Source: Pinibacter sp031553495
Lineage (GTDB): Bacteria; Bacteroidota; Bacteroidia; Chitinophagales; Chitinophagaceae
Reading direction: 5' to 3'
Assembly (NCBI GenBank): GCA_031553495.1
Contig: JAVBLN010000014.1
Coordinates: 62,001 to 126,000, forward strand
DNA length: 64,000 nucleotides
Shown here: piece after piece, positions 1 through 8,675 of the stretch
How positions within the stretch are numbered: the stretch's first letter is position 1
How the letters are laid out: each line of letters starts with the position of its first letter
Program-made: the position numbers and the translations under genes
The notes under the pieces: generated by a model
What the model was told of the DNA's origin: nothing
Databases searched by the model: none
Seen by the model: the letters and a program-made list of their open reading frames with translations, nothing else

Positions 1-611
1 CGCAAACGATGCAGATTTATATCCACAATAGTAACATCCGCACCCAGACCGGCAGCCATTTTCGCGGCTTCGGTGCCCACTACTCCACCACCAAGAACCA
101 ATACTTTGGCAGGATTTACACCAGGCACTCCGCCAAGCAAAATGCCTCTGCCGCCAAGCGGCTTTTCAAGGTAGTTGGCGCCTTTTTGTATAGCCATACG
201 GCCGGCCACTTCACTCATTGGAACCAGCAACGGCAAAGCGCCATCTTTTTCAACGGTTTCATAAGCCAGGCACACCGCTTTTCTTTCAATCATAGCTTCT
301 GTTAATGGCTTGTAAGATGCAAAGTGAAAATAAGTGAACAACAACTGATTTTCTTTAATCAGCTTATACTCTGATTCTATTGGCTCTTTTACTTTTACAA
401 TCATGTCCGCTTTTGCGTACACATCTTCAATTTTTGGTAGTATGGTAGCACCTGCTGCAACATATTCTTCGTCTGCAAAACCGCTCCCCTCGCCTGCTGA
501 TGCCTGCACATACAATTCATGACCATGCGCCACCAGCTCAGATATGCCGGCAGGTGTAAGCGCTACACGATTCTCATTGTTCTTGATTTCTTTTGGTAGC
601 CCGATTAGCAT
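1..611 (-). CDS. ald: Alanine dehydrogenase, N-terminal part (runs off the window)
   Basis: NAD-dependent L-alanine to pyruvate oxidoreductase, cytoplasmic. About 203 residues from the start are visible, read on the minus strand from an ATG at 609-611; the C-terminus lies before base 1. The N-terminal substrate-binding domain starts with MLIGLPKEIKNNENRVALTP, placing Arg15 where the family binds substrate. Lys75 (in VKVKEP) and His96 (in TYFHFAS) fall at the known catalytic positions of alanine dehydrogenases. Near residues 169-180 the Rossmann dinucleotide motif LVLGGGVVGTEA begins the NAD domain. Conservation of R15, K75 and H96 favours Ald over the related transhydrogenase alpha subunit. 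Upstream (612-1173) is non-coding. Identification is firm; only the truncation is a limit. Confidence 0.95.
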   Translation of the reverse strand, partial: MLIGLPKEIKNNENRVALTPAGISELVAHGHELYVQASAGEGSGFADEEYVAAGATILPKIEDVYAKADMIVKVKEPIESEYKLIKENQLLFTYFHFASYKPLTEAMIERKAVCLAYETVEKDGALPLLVPMSEVAGRMAIQKGANYLEKPLGGRGILLGGVPGVNPAKVLVLGGGVVGTEAAKMAAGLGADVTIVDINLHRL

Positions 612-1173
612 TTTACTTATATTTAATTTTGGTGAACCCCTGTATTTTCATGCAACCGGTTTGATACACAAACAATGTGAAGCCGGTAAGAAAACGGGGG
701 GATTAAAATTGGTTAAACAAATTTGAAGTATAATTTGCTATTATTAGCATAATTTTTTTTATCCAGTTTTTTCCGTAACCTATGGGTTTGAAAAGGTTGA
801 AGTAAAAATGGGTTGTTTGTTATATAGATTCTAAAGAAACTTCATTCCGCTTTTGCTTTTTTTAGAGCAAAAATGTGTTATCAAGAAAAAAAATAATTTA
901 CACAATTCAATAAATACTCCCTGGGCACTACCTGGTGTTCCTGAAATTGTACAATTTTGGAGAGTAATTATAAAAATTCCGGTATAAAATGATGGTACAA
1001 TTTTTATCAAATCCTTTTACTAATAATGAAGACAAGTAGATTTAAAAATAATACGTATGTATATAACCGTTATAGATATCTAAGTTATACAAACAAATAT
1101 GCACGGTGTATAAAAAAACATTATTCACCGTGCATGACATTAAACATTCATCCCGATAATCTGCAAAATATAT
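612..1173. other. Intergenic region, no gene seen
   Basis: 562 bases between two minus-strand genes. It must carry the promoter of the alanine dehydrogenase gene. It is AT-rich with one clear stem-loop near its far end (listed separately). No plausible coding frame was found; short frames here lack family resemblance. Confidence 0.6.
1099..1135 (-). terminator. Stem-loop downstream of the YwqK-like gene, likely terminator
   Basis: ATGCACGGTG (1099-1108) pairs perfectly with CACCGTGCAT (1126-1135), a 10-bp stem with a 17-nt loop. Read on the minus strand it follows the stop codon of the 1174-1830 gene by about 40 bases and is followed by ATTTGTTTG, a moderately T-rich tail. This fits a weak intrinsic terminator. 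Confidence 0.5.
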
Positions 1174-1830
1174 TTATAAAGACGTTTGACCGTCGCGAAC
1201 TTTTATTTTCTTTTTACCTGCGTTTTCTTTTTCAAATTGTTCCACTTCCTTAGGCTTTGCTTTGGGCTTTTCAGCTTCGTCTGACGCTTTAGCAGTATTA
1301 GAACCTGCGCCTGTCAACGGATCTGATTCCAGTTTTCCGAAACGATAAAATTCTGTTTTATTTATAAATCCGGTGCCGGGGTCATAAAATCGCCAGGTAC
1401 CATGCTTCAGCGAAGTGCCTTCATTTTTAATTACCACTCTTGTAAAATGCCCCGGATCATCAACATTTTCCACATCAATCGTATCATACACCTTATCCGG
1501 GTTCAATGCCAGCCAGCTTTCTTCCACAGTTACATTTCCCATAATGTTGTAATAAGCACTTTTGCCATCTTTAAATCCCCATTTATAATTTTCAATAGCC
1601 TGCAGATCGCCCATTAAATTATACTTGCGCCAAACGCCTTCTTTCCGGTTGTCCACAAATACGCCTTCTTCTTCAAAGCCGGGTTCACCCCGCAATTCTT
1701 CAAACCGTTGTACCCATTTCCCCTGTTTTTTGCCCTCCTTATCTACACAGTTGAGTGTATCACCCTTCACCCCTATTATATACGATTTCCACTGGGCATT
1801 GGCCTGGCAAACAACAAAAAAGCTATACAC
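1174..1830 (-). CDS. Secreted MORN/YwqK-like protein, start disrupted by an apparent frameshift
   Basis: About 218 residues from a GTG at 1828-1830. The body has repeated G-x-W-x-x-Y/F units (QGKWVQRFEE, EGVWRKYNLMG, KHGTWRFYDPGTG) typical of MORN/YwqK-type antitoxin-like repeat proteins, then a charged Lys/Glu-rich tail. In this frame there is no ATG and only half a signal peptide. An ATG at 1839-1841 opens a good signal peptide but in the neighbouring frame, which soon stops. One extra T in the six-T run (A-run 1816-1821 on the plus strand) would join them as MKSLCIAFFVVCQANAQW, a normal export signal. So this is either a sequencing or assembly error, a decayed gene, or a slippage-controlled one. 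Molecular role unknown. Confidence 0.6.
   Translation of the reverse strand: MYSFFVVCQANAQWKSYIIGVKGDTLNCVDKEGKKQGKWVQRFEELRGEPGFEEEGVFVDNRKEGVWRKYNLMGDLQAIENYKWGFKDGKSAYYNIMGNVTVEESWLALNPDKVYDTIDVENVDDPGHFTRVVIKNEGTSLKHGTWRFYDPGTGFINKTEFYRFGKLESDPLTGAGSNTAKASDEAEKPKAKPKEVEQFEKENAGKKKIKVRDGQTSL
1816..1821 (-). other. Homopolymer run breaking the signal-peptide reading frame
   Basis: Six A residues on the plus strand (six T in the sense of the gene). The ATG-initiated frame from 1841 and the long downstream frame meet here with a one-base offset. See the YwqK-like gene for the reconstructed signal peptide. Confidence 0.55.
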
Positions 1831-1931
1831 AATGATTTCATACTCTTTGAATTAAAAAAAATGCTACACTTCAATAAATTAATTGTTACACTTTTCGCAA
1901 CATAAAAATGCGCAAAGTTTTTTTGGTAAAT

Positions 1932-1992
1932 CAGCGGCATTGCTACTATTAAACATCGTTGTGTCACTCACTTGTACGGCTGTAATGCTATT
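1932..1992 (+). repeat. Dispersed repeat arm 1 (plus)
   Basis: Full-length copy of the window's main dispersed repeat: a T-run, then CAGCGGCATTGCTACTATT, ACATC and the core GTTGTGTCACTCACTTGTAC, ending AATGCTATT. It lies between the divergent YwqK-like and prolyl-isomerase genes. Its right flank (about 1996-2040, CATTCATGCACAAATTTA and on) is shared with arm 12. It pairs in inverted orientation with arm 2, enclosing the prolyl-isomerase gene. Confidence 0.9.
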
Positions 1993-2141
1993 CGCCATAT
2001 TCAAACATTCATGCACAAATTTAAGCTGCGCAAAGCATAGTAGTTATTGTACCGGCTTCTTAATAATAACGCAAAAACCTGTTTTGAATTATCATTTCAA
2101 CAATTTATCATTTTACCTGTTCAACAACTTTTACAAAAGTA

Positions 2142-2149
2142 TATATTTG
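2142..2149 (+). promoter_or_regulatory. Bacteroidota -7 element upstream of the prolyl isomerase
   Basis: TATATTTG matches the Bacteroidota TAnnTTTG -7 consensus, 33 bases before the ATG at 2182. No convincing -33 TTTG was seen at the expected distance, so only the -7 box is claimed. Confidence 0.4.
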
Positions 2150-2181
2150 TCAGTCACGCGTTGTTATAAAGAAAGCTTATC

Positions 2182-2871
2182 ATGAAACCTATAGCTCCGA
2201 TTTTATGTATCATTATTTTTAGTTTGTGCTGCAAAAGCATTGTAGCACAAACTAAAACGCAATCAACCACCCCTGCACCAATAGTAGTACCAAAAACAAT
2301 ACCGCAAATAAAAGAAGGCATAGAAAAATCCTACAACCCTATTTTATACACAAGAGATGTTTTAAAAAAACAATATAAAATTGACACGGTATTGATAAGA
2401 AATACAAAAAACTTTCAGGGAGTGGCCGATAGCATTTCATATACAGGAAAACCGGGAAAAGTTTATGGGCCGTTCCTCACAAGAAATAAAGAAAAGTACC
2501 TTGTGGAAGTATTAGCGCAACAGCAAAATACATTCAACAGGATCAGCCAGATATTTATAGATACAAGTATTTTAACATACCGTGTGGCCGATTCACTTTC
2601 CAATTCAATATTAAGTCGTATAAAAAGCGGGCAGGATACTTTTGAAGATATGGCAGCGGCTTTTTCGATGGGCGGCGAAGGCGCAACAAAAGGAGATCTT
2701 GGCTGGATAGCCAGAGGTCATATTTTACCTGAAATTGAAGAGCAAATAGTGGCTCATAAAAAAGGAGATGTATTTAAAGTTTGGAGCCGAACCGGAGTAC
2801 ACATTCTGAAAAAAACAGATAATCCGAAAAAAGATGTTGGTATGGCCCTGGTATTGAGAGTTTTCTTATAA
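2182..2871 (+). CDS. Secreted parvulin-type peptidyl-prolyl cis-trans isomerase
   Basis: 229 residues from ATG 2182. Signal peptide MKPIAPILCIIIFSLCCKSIVAQ-type (about residues 1-23) with a cleavage site ending in VAQ. A linker to about residue 125 precedes a PpiC/rotamase domain: FEDMAAAFSMG followed by GGEGATKGDLGWIARGHILP and, near the C-terminus, a Val-Trp-Ser-Arg-Thr-Gly-Val-His-Ile-Leu strand, the standard order in the parvulin family. It probably helps fold exported proteins in the periplasm. It is monocistronic and lies between repeat arms 1 and 2. The catalytic domain is a little short at its start, so activity is inferred from family only. Confidence 0.8.
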   Translation: MKPIAPILCIIIFSLCCKSIVAQTKTQSTTPAPIVVPKTIPQIKEGIEKSYNPILYTRDVLKKQYKIDTVLIRNTKNFQGVADSISYTGKPGKVYGPFLTRNKEKYLVEVLAQQQNTFNRISQIFIDTSILTYRVADSLSNSILSRIKSGQDTFEDMAAAFSMGGEGATKGDLGWIARGHILPEIEEQIVAHKKGDVFKVWSRTGVHILKKTDNPKKDVGMALVLRVFL

Positions 2872-3054
2872 AAACCCTGCGAAAGCGGGAATATCAACAT
2901 AGTAAAATTGTCAAAAAAATACAAGATGCGGATAAGGTCTAGAGATTTCCCACACGGTTGTTGAATAAATTGGATGGTTTGAAAATCATATACTTTCTGC
3001 ATCTCCTGTGCACGAAATGACTTGCGGGAAATCTCAGTGTAGCAGGGATATTCT

Positions 3055-3135
3055 GCAGCTACTTCCTTTTCCCGCAGCGACGCAACGCGATCACTCCGAT
3101 TTTTTACTTCTCTACTGCCTACTGCCCACTACCAA
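3055..3135 (-). repeat. Inner repeat module D plus GATCGCG segment (minus)
   Basis: Reverse complement reads GGCAGTAGAGAAGTAAAAAA then TCGGAGTGATCGCG, then GTTGCGTCGCTGCGGGAAAA. The same run is found in direct orientation at 6812-6905, also just inside a copy of the main repeat. Confidence 0.75.
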
Positions 3136-3142
3136 CCCGCTG

Positions 3143-3204
3143 AATAGCATTCCAACCGTACAAGTGAGTGACACAACGATGCTTAATAGTAGCACTACCG
3201 CCGA
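3143..3204 (-). repeat. Dispersed repeat arm 2 (minus)
   Basis: Inverted full-length copy: AATAGCATTCC, core GTACAAGTGAGTGACACAAC, then GATGCTTAATAGTAGCACTA and CCGCCG, ending in an A-run at 3209-3215. Outside the A-run, CTGCCCGAAGTATAG resembles the flank of arm 13. Partner of arm 1. Confidence 0.9.
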
Positions 3205-3276
3205 TATCAAAAAAATAAACGTGTAAAATTATCCTGCCCGAAGTATAGCTTATATTGCATCATCCGATTTTAAAAT

Positions 3277-3310
3277 TTTGTTTTATGTAACAGTTATACC
3301 ATTAGTTTTG
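3277..3310 (+). promoter_or_regulatory. Bacteroidota promoter for the TonB receptor/DUF4249 pair
   Basis: TTTG at 3277-3280 and TAGTTTTG at 3303-3310 match the -33 TTTG and -7 TAnnTTTG consensus with a 22-base spacer. Predicted start near 3318 leaves a leader of about 150 bases before ATG 3469. Confidence 0.45.
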
Positions 3311-3468
3311 GAAGAATAAAACTAAAATTTCGGATATTTATAAATTACATAAAATATAAATAGGGTCGAATTCATCATTTATGAAAACCAGATATAACCA
3401 TACATTAAAACTGAACAACTGTTTTCAACCGGAATTTGCAACACCAACATACAATTAAAATCATTTCA

Positions 3469-5805
3469 ATGTATTTAATAAAAGGCCTTCCGTTACTTTT
3501 CATCATAATACTTTCATTAATCAGTCGGAATGGATTTGCGCAGGAAAAGTTTACCATCAGCGGCATCGTAAAAGATTCTCTTTCAGGCGAAGATATAATT
3601 GGCGCATCGGTGTATGTGAAAGAACTTGCTAATACTGGCATATTTACCAATGCTTACGGTTTCTATTCATTAACGGTACCTAAGGGTAATTACACGCTTA
3701 TTTTTCAATCTGTAGGCTACAATCAACATTCTATGGATGTTGTGGTTAATAGAAATTTGCAAATTAATATGCAGCTTGACCGGTTTGGCAGCACATTGGA
3801 TGAAGTGGTTGTCAGCAGCAGGAAAAAGAATGAAGCCGTGCTGCGGCCAATAATGGGAATGGAGAAAATTAGCACAAAAGAAATACAAAACATACCGGTC
3901 ATTTTTGGTGAAAGAGATGTTTTAAAAAGCCTGCAATTATTGCCGGGAATTCAAGCGGCTGGCGATGGCAACTCCGGTTTTTATGTGCGTGGCGGCAGTG
4001 CCGATCAAAACCTTATACTGCTTGATGAAGCGCCGGTTTATAATCCATCGCATCTGTTGGGTTTCTTTTCCGTTTTCAATTCCGACGCTATTAAGGATGT
4101 CACTGTGTATAAAGGTGGAATGCCTTCAGAATATGGTGGCAGACTGTCGTCTGTAGTGGACCTGAAAATGAATGAGGGCAACAACAAACGGGCAAGCGTG
4201 AATGGAGGCATTGGTCTTATTTCATCGCGATTGAGTGTAGAAGCTCCTATCAAAAAGGATAAAGGCTCATTCATTATTTCCGGCAGACGCACTTACGCAG
4301 ATCTGTTTTTAAAGCTTTCTAATGATTCATCTGCCAGGAACTCCATACTCTACTTTTATGACGTGAATGTAAAAGCTAATTATAAACTGGGAGAAAAAGA
4401 CAGGGTTTATTTTTCCGGATATTTGGGCAGGGACAATTTCAACTACAATAAAGAATTTGGATTTGACTGGGGAAACACTACTGCCACACTGCGCTGGAAC
4501 CATATTTTCCACAGCAAATTGTTTTCAAACACCTCATTAATTTTCAGTAATTACAATTATAAAATTCATATAAACAACGACGACAATAATATCAGGATCA
4601 CTTCTTCTGTTCGAGATATTAATTTTAAGGAAGATCTGCAATGGTATGCCGCTACAAATCACACGGTAAAATTTGGATTTAATTCTATTTACCACACATT
4701 CATTCCGGGCGATATTACCGCGAATATAACATCTGGTATCAACAACAAAATACTACAAAAGAAATACGGTTGGGAAAATGCTGTTTACATAAATGATACT
4801 TGGTCGCCGTCACAACATTTCAATGTAAATTTTGGTGTGCGTGCAACATCTTTTTCTCAATTGGGGCCCGGCACATTTTACTCGTATAATGACGATGCAA
4901 GTATAAAAGATTCTACTATTTATACCAACAATGCATTCACTAAAACATACTTCTCACTTGAACCCAGATTATCACTTAGTTATATATTGAACGACCGGCA
5001 TTCCATTAAAGCATCGTATGCACGCAACACGCAAAACATGCATCTGCTGAGCAATAACACAGTTTCATCGCCTACCGACATTTGGTTGCCAAGCAGCAAT
5101 AATGTAAAACCCGAAATCTCGGACCAGGTAGCTGTGGGGTATTACAGAAATTTCAAAGACAACCTGTACGAGTTTTCTACCGAGATTTATTATAAAAAAT
5201 TACAAAACCAGATTGATTACAGAAATGGCGCGGATCTGTATGCGAATGAAAATGTGGAGTCGCAACTGGTGTTTGGGAAAGGCCGTGCATATGGAGTGGA
5301 ACTATTACTAAAGAAAAAGTATGGCCGTTTCAATGGATGGATTGGTTATACTTTGTCGCGAAGCGAAAGACAATTTAACAGTATTAATAATAATTCTTGG
5401 TTTCCTGCACGGCAAGACAGAACGCATGATATATCGCTCGTAGGCATTTACGAATTAAATAAAAAATGGACGATATCTGCGGATTTTGTTTACTATACCG
5501 GCAATGCCACAACATTTCCCAGTGGTAAATACCAAATAGAAAACGAAGTAATAAATTATTATACAGAACGAAATGGATACCGCATGCCTGCTTATCACAG
5601 GCTTGATATTGGCGCCACTTATATGATGAAAAAAACGGCCACCAAAGAATCCAGCCTGACATTTTCGTTGTACAATGCATATGGTCGTGAAAATGCGTTT
5701 ATTATTAGTTTCCGTACAAATGAAGATGACCCATCAAAATCGGAAGCGGTGCAGGTGGCGTTGTTTAAATTCATTCCTTCAGTAACTTACAATTTTAAAT
5801 TCTGA
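3469..5805 (+). CDS. TonB-dependent outer membrane receptor with carboxypeptidase-like N-domain
   Basis: 778 residues from ATG 3469; an upstream TTG in frame is a worse start. Signal peptide to about residue 25 (ISRNGFAQ). Residues about 28-110 form a CarboxypepD_reg-like beta domain (FTISGIVKDSLSGEDIIGAS). A TonB-box-like LDEVVVSS precedes the plug domain (ERDVLKSLQLLPGIQAAGDG, FYVRGGSADQNLILLDEAPV), then a 22-strand-type beta barrel ends with a C-terminal aromatic residue (NFKF). Its TGA overlaps the ATG of the DUF4249 gene by one base, so the two are translationally coupled. This receptor/DUF4249 pair is common in Bacteroidota; the substrate is unknown. It is not of the 1000-residue SusC type. 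Confidence 0.85.
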   Translation: MYLIKGLPLLFIIILSLISRNGFAQEKFTISGIVKDSLSGEDIIGASVYVKELANTGIFTNAYGFYSLTVPKGNYTLIFQSVGYNQHSMDVVVNRNLQINMQLDRFGSTLDEVVVSSRKKNEAVLRPIMGMEKISTKEIQNIPVIFGERDVLKSLQLLPGIQAAGDGNSGFYVRGGSADQNLILLDEAPVYNPSHLLGFFSVFNSDAIKDVTVYKGGMPSEYGGRLSSVVDLKMNEGNNKRASVNGGIGLISSRLSVEAPIKKDKGSFIISGRRTYADLFLKLSNDSSARNSILYFYDVNVKANYKLGEKDRVYFSGYLGRDNFNYNKEFGFDWGNTTATLRWNHIFHSKLFSNTSLIFSNYNYKIHINNDDNNIRITSSVRDINFKEDLQWYAATNHTVKFGFNSIYHTFIPGDITANITSGINNKILQKKYGWENAVYINDTWSPSQHFNVNFGVRATSFSQLGPGTFYSYNDDASIKDSTIYTNNAFTKTYFSLEPRLSLSYILNDRHSIKASYARNTQNMHLLSNNTVSSPTDIWLPSSNNVKPEISDQVAVGYYRNFKDNLYEFSTEIYYKKLQNQIDYRNGADLYANENVESQLVFGKGRAYGVELLLKKKYGRFNGWIGYTLSRSERQFNSINNNSWFPARQDRTHDISLVGIYELNKKWTISADFVYYTGNATTFPSGKYQIENEVINYYTERNGYRMPAYHRLDIGATYMMKKTATKESSLTFSLYNAYGRENAFIISFRTNEDDPSKSEAVQVALFKFIPSVTYNFKF

Positions 5806-6614
5806 TGAAACAAATTCATATACTATCAACGATTTTTGTTACCACTGCTTTATTTGTCGCCACTTCCTGCGAAAAGGTTATTGATATTACAACCAATAAC
5901 TCCACTCCACAGTTGGTAGTTGAAGGCAATGTTTCAAATTCAAATGGTCCACACACTGTAAAGCTTAGCACAAGTGTGAACTACGATGAATCAAACAATT
6001 TTCCACCGGTGCAAAACGCCCTTGTTATTATCTCAGATGACATAGGACATTCTGAAGCACTCAAAGAAACTTCTGCCGGCATTTACCAAACTTCAAAGCT
6101 AAAAGGAACGCCAGGCTACACATACACGCTCTACATAAAAACAACAGACAAAAAAGAATACACCGCCACTTCAACAATGCCGGCGCTGGTACCACTTGAA
6201 AGAGTAGATATAGAAAGATTAGCATTCAGCTTTGATGAAAAAGATACTTTAGATGCAGTTGCGGTTTTTCATGATCCTCCGGGGCTGGGCAATAATTACC
6301 GTTTTGTGCAGTACATCAATAAAAAACAATCCGGTGCAGTTAATGTTACCAACGATAAATACTTTGACGGCAATCCTACCCGCCTCGGCCTTTACCGAAA
6401 AGACAAAGAATATATCAAAACCGGCGACGAAGTATCAATAGAAATGCGCAACATCGATAAAGCAAATTATGATTATTTCAACACGCTAAACGATATTATT
6501 AACAACCTCGGCAACACTGCACCGGCCAATCCAATCAGCAGTTTCACCGGCGGCGCTCTCGGATATTTTTGCGCATACAGCGCAACAAAACAAACAGTAA
6601 TTGTAACCGAGTGA
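5805..6614 (+). CDS. DUF4249 lipoprotein
   Basis: 269 residues. A lipoprotein signal peptide ends in FVATSC, with Cys22 as the probable lipidated residue. The following VIDITTNNSTPQLVVEGNVS and a beta-rich middle (PGYTYTLYIKTTDKKEYTAT, then TMPALVPLERV) are hallmarks of DUF4249. Its start overlaps the stop of the TonB receptor (TGATG), so it is probably that receptor's surface or periplasmic partner lipoprotein. Function in the family is not established. It ends before a repeat-rich intergenic region. Confidence 0.8.
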   Translation: MKQIHILSTIFVTTALFVATSCEKVIDITTNNSTPQLVVEGNVSNSNGPHTVKLSTSVNYDESNNFPPVQNALVIISDDIGHSEALKETSAGIYQTSKLKGTPGYTYTLYIKTTDKKEYTATSTMPALVPLERVDIERLAFSFDEKDTLDAVAVFHDPPGLGNNYRFVQYINKKQSGAVNVTNDKYFDGNPTRLGLYRKDKEYIKTGDEVSIEMRNIDKANYDYFNTLNDIINNLGNTAPANPISSFTGGALGYFCAYSATKQTVIVTE

Positions 6615-6742
6615 TTTGAAATGCTGTGTGCTGAGATGGTAAAAACAATTATAGTGATATCAGATGTCAGAAATCAGAGATCAGCAGAAGAACATCGTTT
6701 ATCACTCAAAACTCATCACTCATCACTCATAACTTTTTTGTA

Positions 6743-6805
6743 ACCGGCGATAGTGCTACTATTAAGCATCGTTGTGTCACTCACTTGTGCGGTAGGAATT
6801 CTAGT
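6743..6805 (+). repeat. Dispersed repeat arm 3 (plus)
   Basis: Full-length copy: T-run, ACCGGCGATAGTGCTACTAT, TAAGCATC, core GTTGTGTCACTCACTTGT then GCGGTAGGAATTCTAGT. It lies between convergent genes. The next copy downstream is the inverted arm 4, about 3.9 kb away. Confidence 0.9.
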
Positions 6806-6811
6806 GAGCAA

Positions 6812-6905
6812 GTAGACAGTTGACAGCAGGCAGTAGAGAAGTAAAAAATCAGAGTGATCGCGCCGCGTCGCTGCATCGTTGCGTTCGCCGCGAGAAAAGG
6901 AAGTT
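6812..6905 (+). repeat. Inner repeat module D plus GATCGCG segment (plus)
   Basis: GTAGACAGTTGACAGCAGG, CAGTAGAGAAGTAAAAAATC and AGAGTGATCGCG match the inverse of 3055-3135. Follows directly on repeat arm 3. Confidence 0.75.
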
Positions 6906-7111
6906 GCAGCAAAATGATGTCAGAATTTGAATTCGTTGGATTAAAGGATTTAGATTTACAAGCAAAACAACATCCATCAATCCAAAATCTGGTAAATCCT
7001 AATTCAGACAATTATGAAAAGTGTTCCCGTGCGTCATTTCGAGCCTATTGGGTGGGTTACCAGAGTTTAATACAAGCAAACACAGCAGAGATCAGAAAAA
7101 TATCGAATCAT

Positions 7112-7223
7112 TGAAGCTATTCAATCACATTTTCACATTCTCATATTAAAACAGTTTGTTCATAACACATAAACAATCCCATCACAACGAATTTTCAAAT
7201 TTTCAAATTATCACATTTTCACA
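7112..7223. repeat. TTTTCAAATT/CACATT low-complexity module
   Basis: Runs of CACATTTTCACATTCTCATA and AATTTTCAAATTTTCAAATT end exactly at the stop codon of the minus-strand plug gene. Near-identical text (ACAACGAATTTTCAAATTTT) abuts the stop of the GH92 gene at 24889, and related text lies before 8728 and at 63838-63970. Confidence 0.7.
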
Positions 7224-8507
7224 TTAATACCCCGGCCTGCCCGACAATGAATTGAGCTGCGAATAACCAACAAGTTCATCCGCCCGGCCACCTATGGAGC
7301 GATAATAAATAAGGATAGTATAATTGTTTTCTGTTTCCCAGTAATTGCCTTCTGTATAACTGAAATCGGGTACGTGCTTAGGATCTTTTTGATCTACTGT
7401 AACATAGGCGTAATCATAATAGCCTTGTTTCAAAAATAAAGAAGTTTCGTATAACCCTGTTGTTTCATTGAATACCATTTTAGCATCAGGCTGTGCACCA
7501 AAATTGGTCAGTTCGCCGATAAGGTAAATATCTTTCCCATCAAAAGGCTGCCCGTCGGGAGTTCTGAAAGAAAAATGAACGGTAGCATAGTCCGCCTGCC
7601 ATAATGGATTGATGCTTTCGCTCACCTCATTAAAGTAAGCTCCGTTATTATCGCGGTAGTAAACCGAAGCCAGCCGGGAGCGGTCCGCATCCGTTCTTAC
7701 AAAAATATCGGTACCATCTTTCTTGTAATCCGCATGAGTAACACGATCACTTTGCAAACGAAAACTGCGAAGATCAAGCCAGCGCCATTCTTTTCCTCCG
7801 GGAAATACACAGTTCTGCTCAGAATTATACTCAAACTGATTTTGGCGAATGAATGTTGGCTTAATATTCGTGATAGCGTTATCCCACCTGTTGTTTTGCA
7901 GTATCACCACTTTCACTTGTTGCATGGGGCTGATGAGATCAAGAGTTTTCATATTCACTTTCAATGCCACTTTTTGATGCGTTGTAAAATATCTCCCGTC
8001 AAACGGCTGTTGAATTTGAGCTATAGCAGCAGCTTTTTCATCTACCACCAGCATTCTTTTGGTAAAGATCAATTGCGAAGTATCGCTATTTGCAAACACT
8101 TTTAAAATATAGTTCCCCGAACGCGACGGCACGCTATTATTTTCAGGCAATACCACCTGATAATGTGTATATCGAGTAAGTGAAATAGATGAATTACGAT
8201 AAGTTAAAATCCTGTTTTGTGAAAATCCTTTTACGAAATCAAGTGTATTCAACATAACCGGCGTCCAATCGGCGTTACAGAGTTGATATGTATAAGAATA
8301 ATCAGCCACGCCGCCATCTATATCATCAAAATGAAGCTCAAGTTTTTCACCACCATTCAACCTCAAAACCGGGTAAGAAACCTGGTTGCCATACATATAT
8401 AATTTTACATTTTTTATATTATCTGCATATATGTAATCTCTCATTTGCCCAAGGCAACAGCTTATAATACCGGCGTTAAAAAAAAGTAAAACTAAAATCC
8501 GTTTCAT
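7224..8507 (-). CDS. Type IX secretion system plug protein (DUF5103)
   Basis: 427 residues. Signal peptide about 1-20 (FFNAGIISCCLGQ). The start of the mature protein, YIYADNIKNVKLYMYGNQVS then YPVLRLNGGEKLELHFDD, and the motifs YTYQLCNADW and FSQNRILTYRNSS are typical of DUF5103, the N-terminal domain of the plug subunit that closes the SprA-type translocon channel of the type IX system. A second beta domain near residues 300-390 (PDGQPFDGKDIYLIGELTNF) resembles a carbohydrate-binding-like sandwich. It is followed downstream by low-complexity repeat DNA. BshB1 lies upstream, 220 bases away, probably a separate unit. No other type IX genes are in the window. Confidence 0.85.
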   Translation of the reverse strand: MKRILVLLFFNAGIISCCLGQMRDYIYADNIKNVKLYMYGNQVSYPVLRLNGGEKLELHFDDIDGGVADYSYTYQLCNADWTPVMLNTLDFVKGFSQNRILTYRNSSISLTRYTHYQVVLPENNSVPSRSGNYILKVFANSDTSQLIFTKRMLVVDEKAAAIAQIQQPFDGRYFTTHQKVALKVNMKTLDLISPMQQVKVVILQNNRWDNAITNIKPTFIRQNQFEYNSEQNCVFPGGKEWRWLDLRSFRLQSDRVTHADYKKDGTDIFVRTDADRSRLASVYYRDNNGAYFNEVSESINPLWQADYATVHFSFRTPDGQPFDGKDIYLIGELTNFGAQPDAKMVFNETTGLYETSLFLKQGYYDYAYVTVDQKDPKHVPDFSYTEGNYWETENNYTILIYYRSIGGRADELVGYSQLNSLSGRPGY

Positions 8508-8675
8508 TGACTACGAGTTATTTATAGTGCAATATACGGTTTAACGGTGGAAAGGAGAAGTCAGCGATCAAGGGCAGAAAAGTTGAAAATTGAGAATACT
8601 TTATGCATGAGCCGCTGAAAACGAGTAACATCACGATATCAATAGTAGTACTAAAGTTCATCCCCAAAAAATAGC

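Larger units (their letters stand above)
2872..3276. other. Intergenic mosaic of repeats
   Basis: Non-coding DNA between the prolyl isomerase and the TonB receptor. It holds a module shared in inverse orientation with 6838-6920 (GATCGCG and the sequence around it), a CAGTAGG-type module, and repeat arm 2. No gene supported. Confidence 0.6.
6615..7223. other. Intergenic repeat mosaic between convergent genes
   Basis: No real gene. In order: a 7-bp periodic stretch of CTCATCA/CTCAAAA units (about 6700-6733), repeat arm 3, module D with the GATCGCG segment (6812-6905), a TTGGATTAAAGGATTTAGAT-type repeat known as spacer filler in this phylum (about 6935-7020), and the TTTTCAAATT/CACATT module. 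An 87-codon frame at 6854-7114 is built from these repeats. Confidence 0.65.

Noticed and set aside
9..305. 98-codon plus-strand frame at the window start
   Set aside because: It is the antisense shadow of alanine dehydrogenase, whose minus-strand frame carries all catalytic residues.
1932..3204. Insertion sequence around the prolyl isomerase gene
   Set aside because: The gene inside is not a transposase and no clear target-site duplication could be found at the outer A/T runs; kept only as a speculative finding.
3436..3468. TTG start 11 codons ahead of the TonB receptor ATG
   Set aside because: Adds a polar stretch before the signal peptide; ATG 3469 gives a normal export signal.
6854..7114. 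86-codon plus-strand frame (MIAPRRCIVAFAARKG...)
   Set aside because: Built from repeat module D, a GATCGCG segment also found at 3055-3110, and a GGATTTA-type filler repeat; no family likeness.
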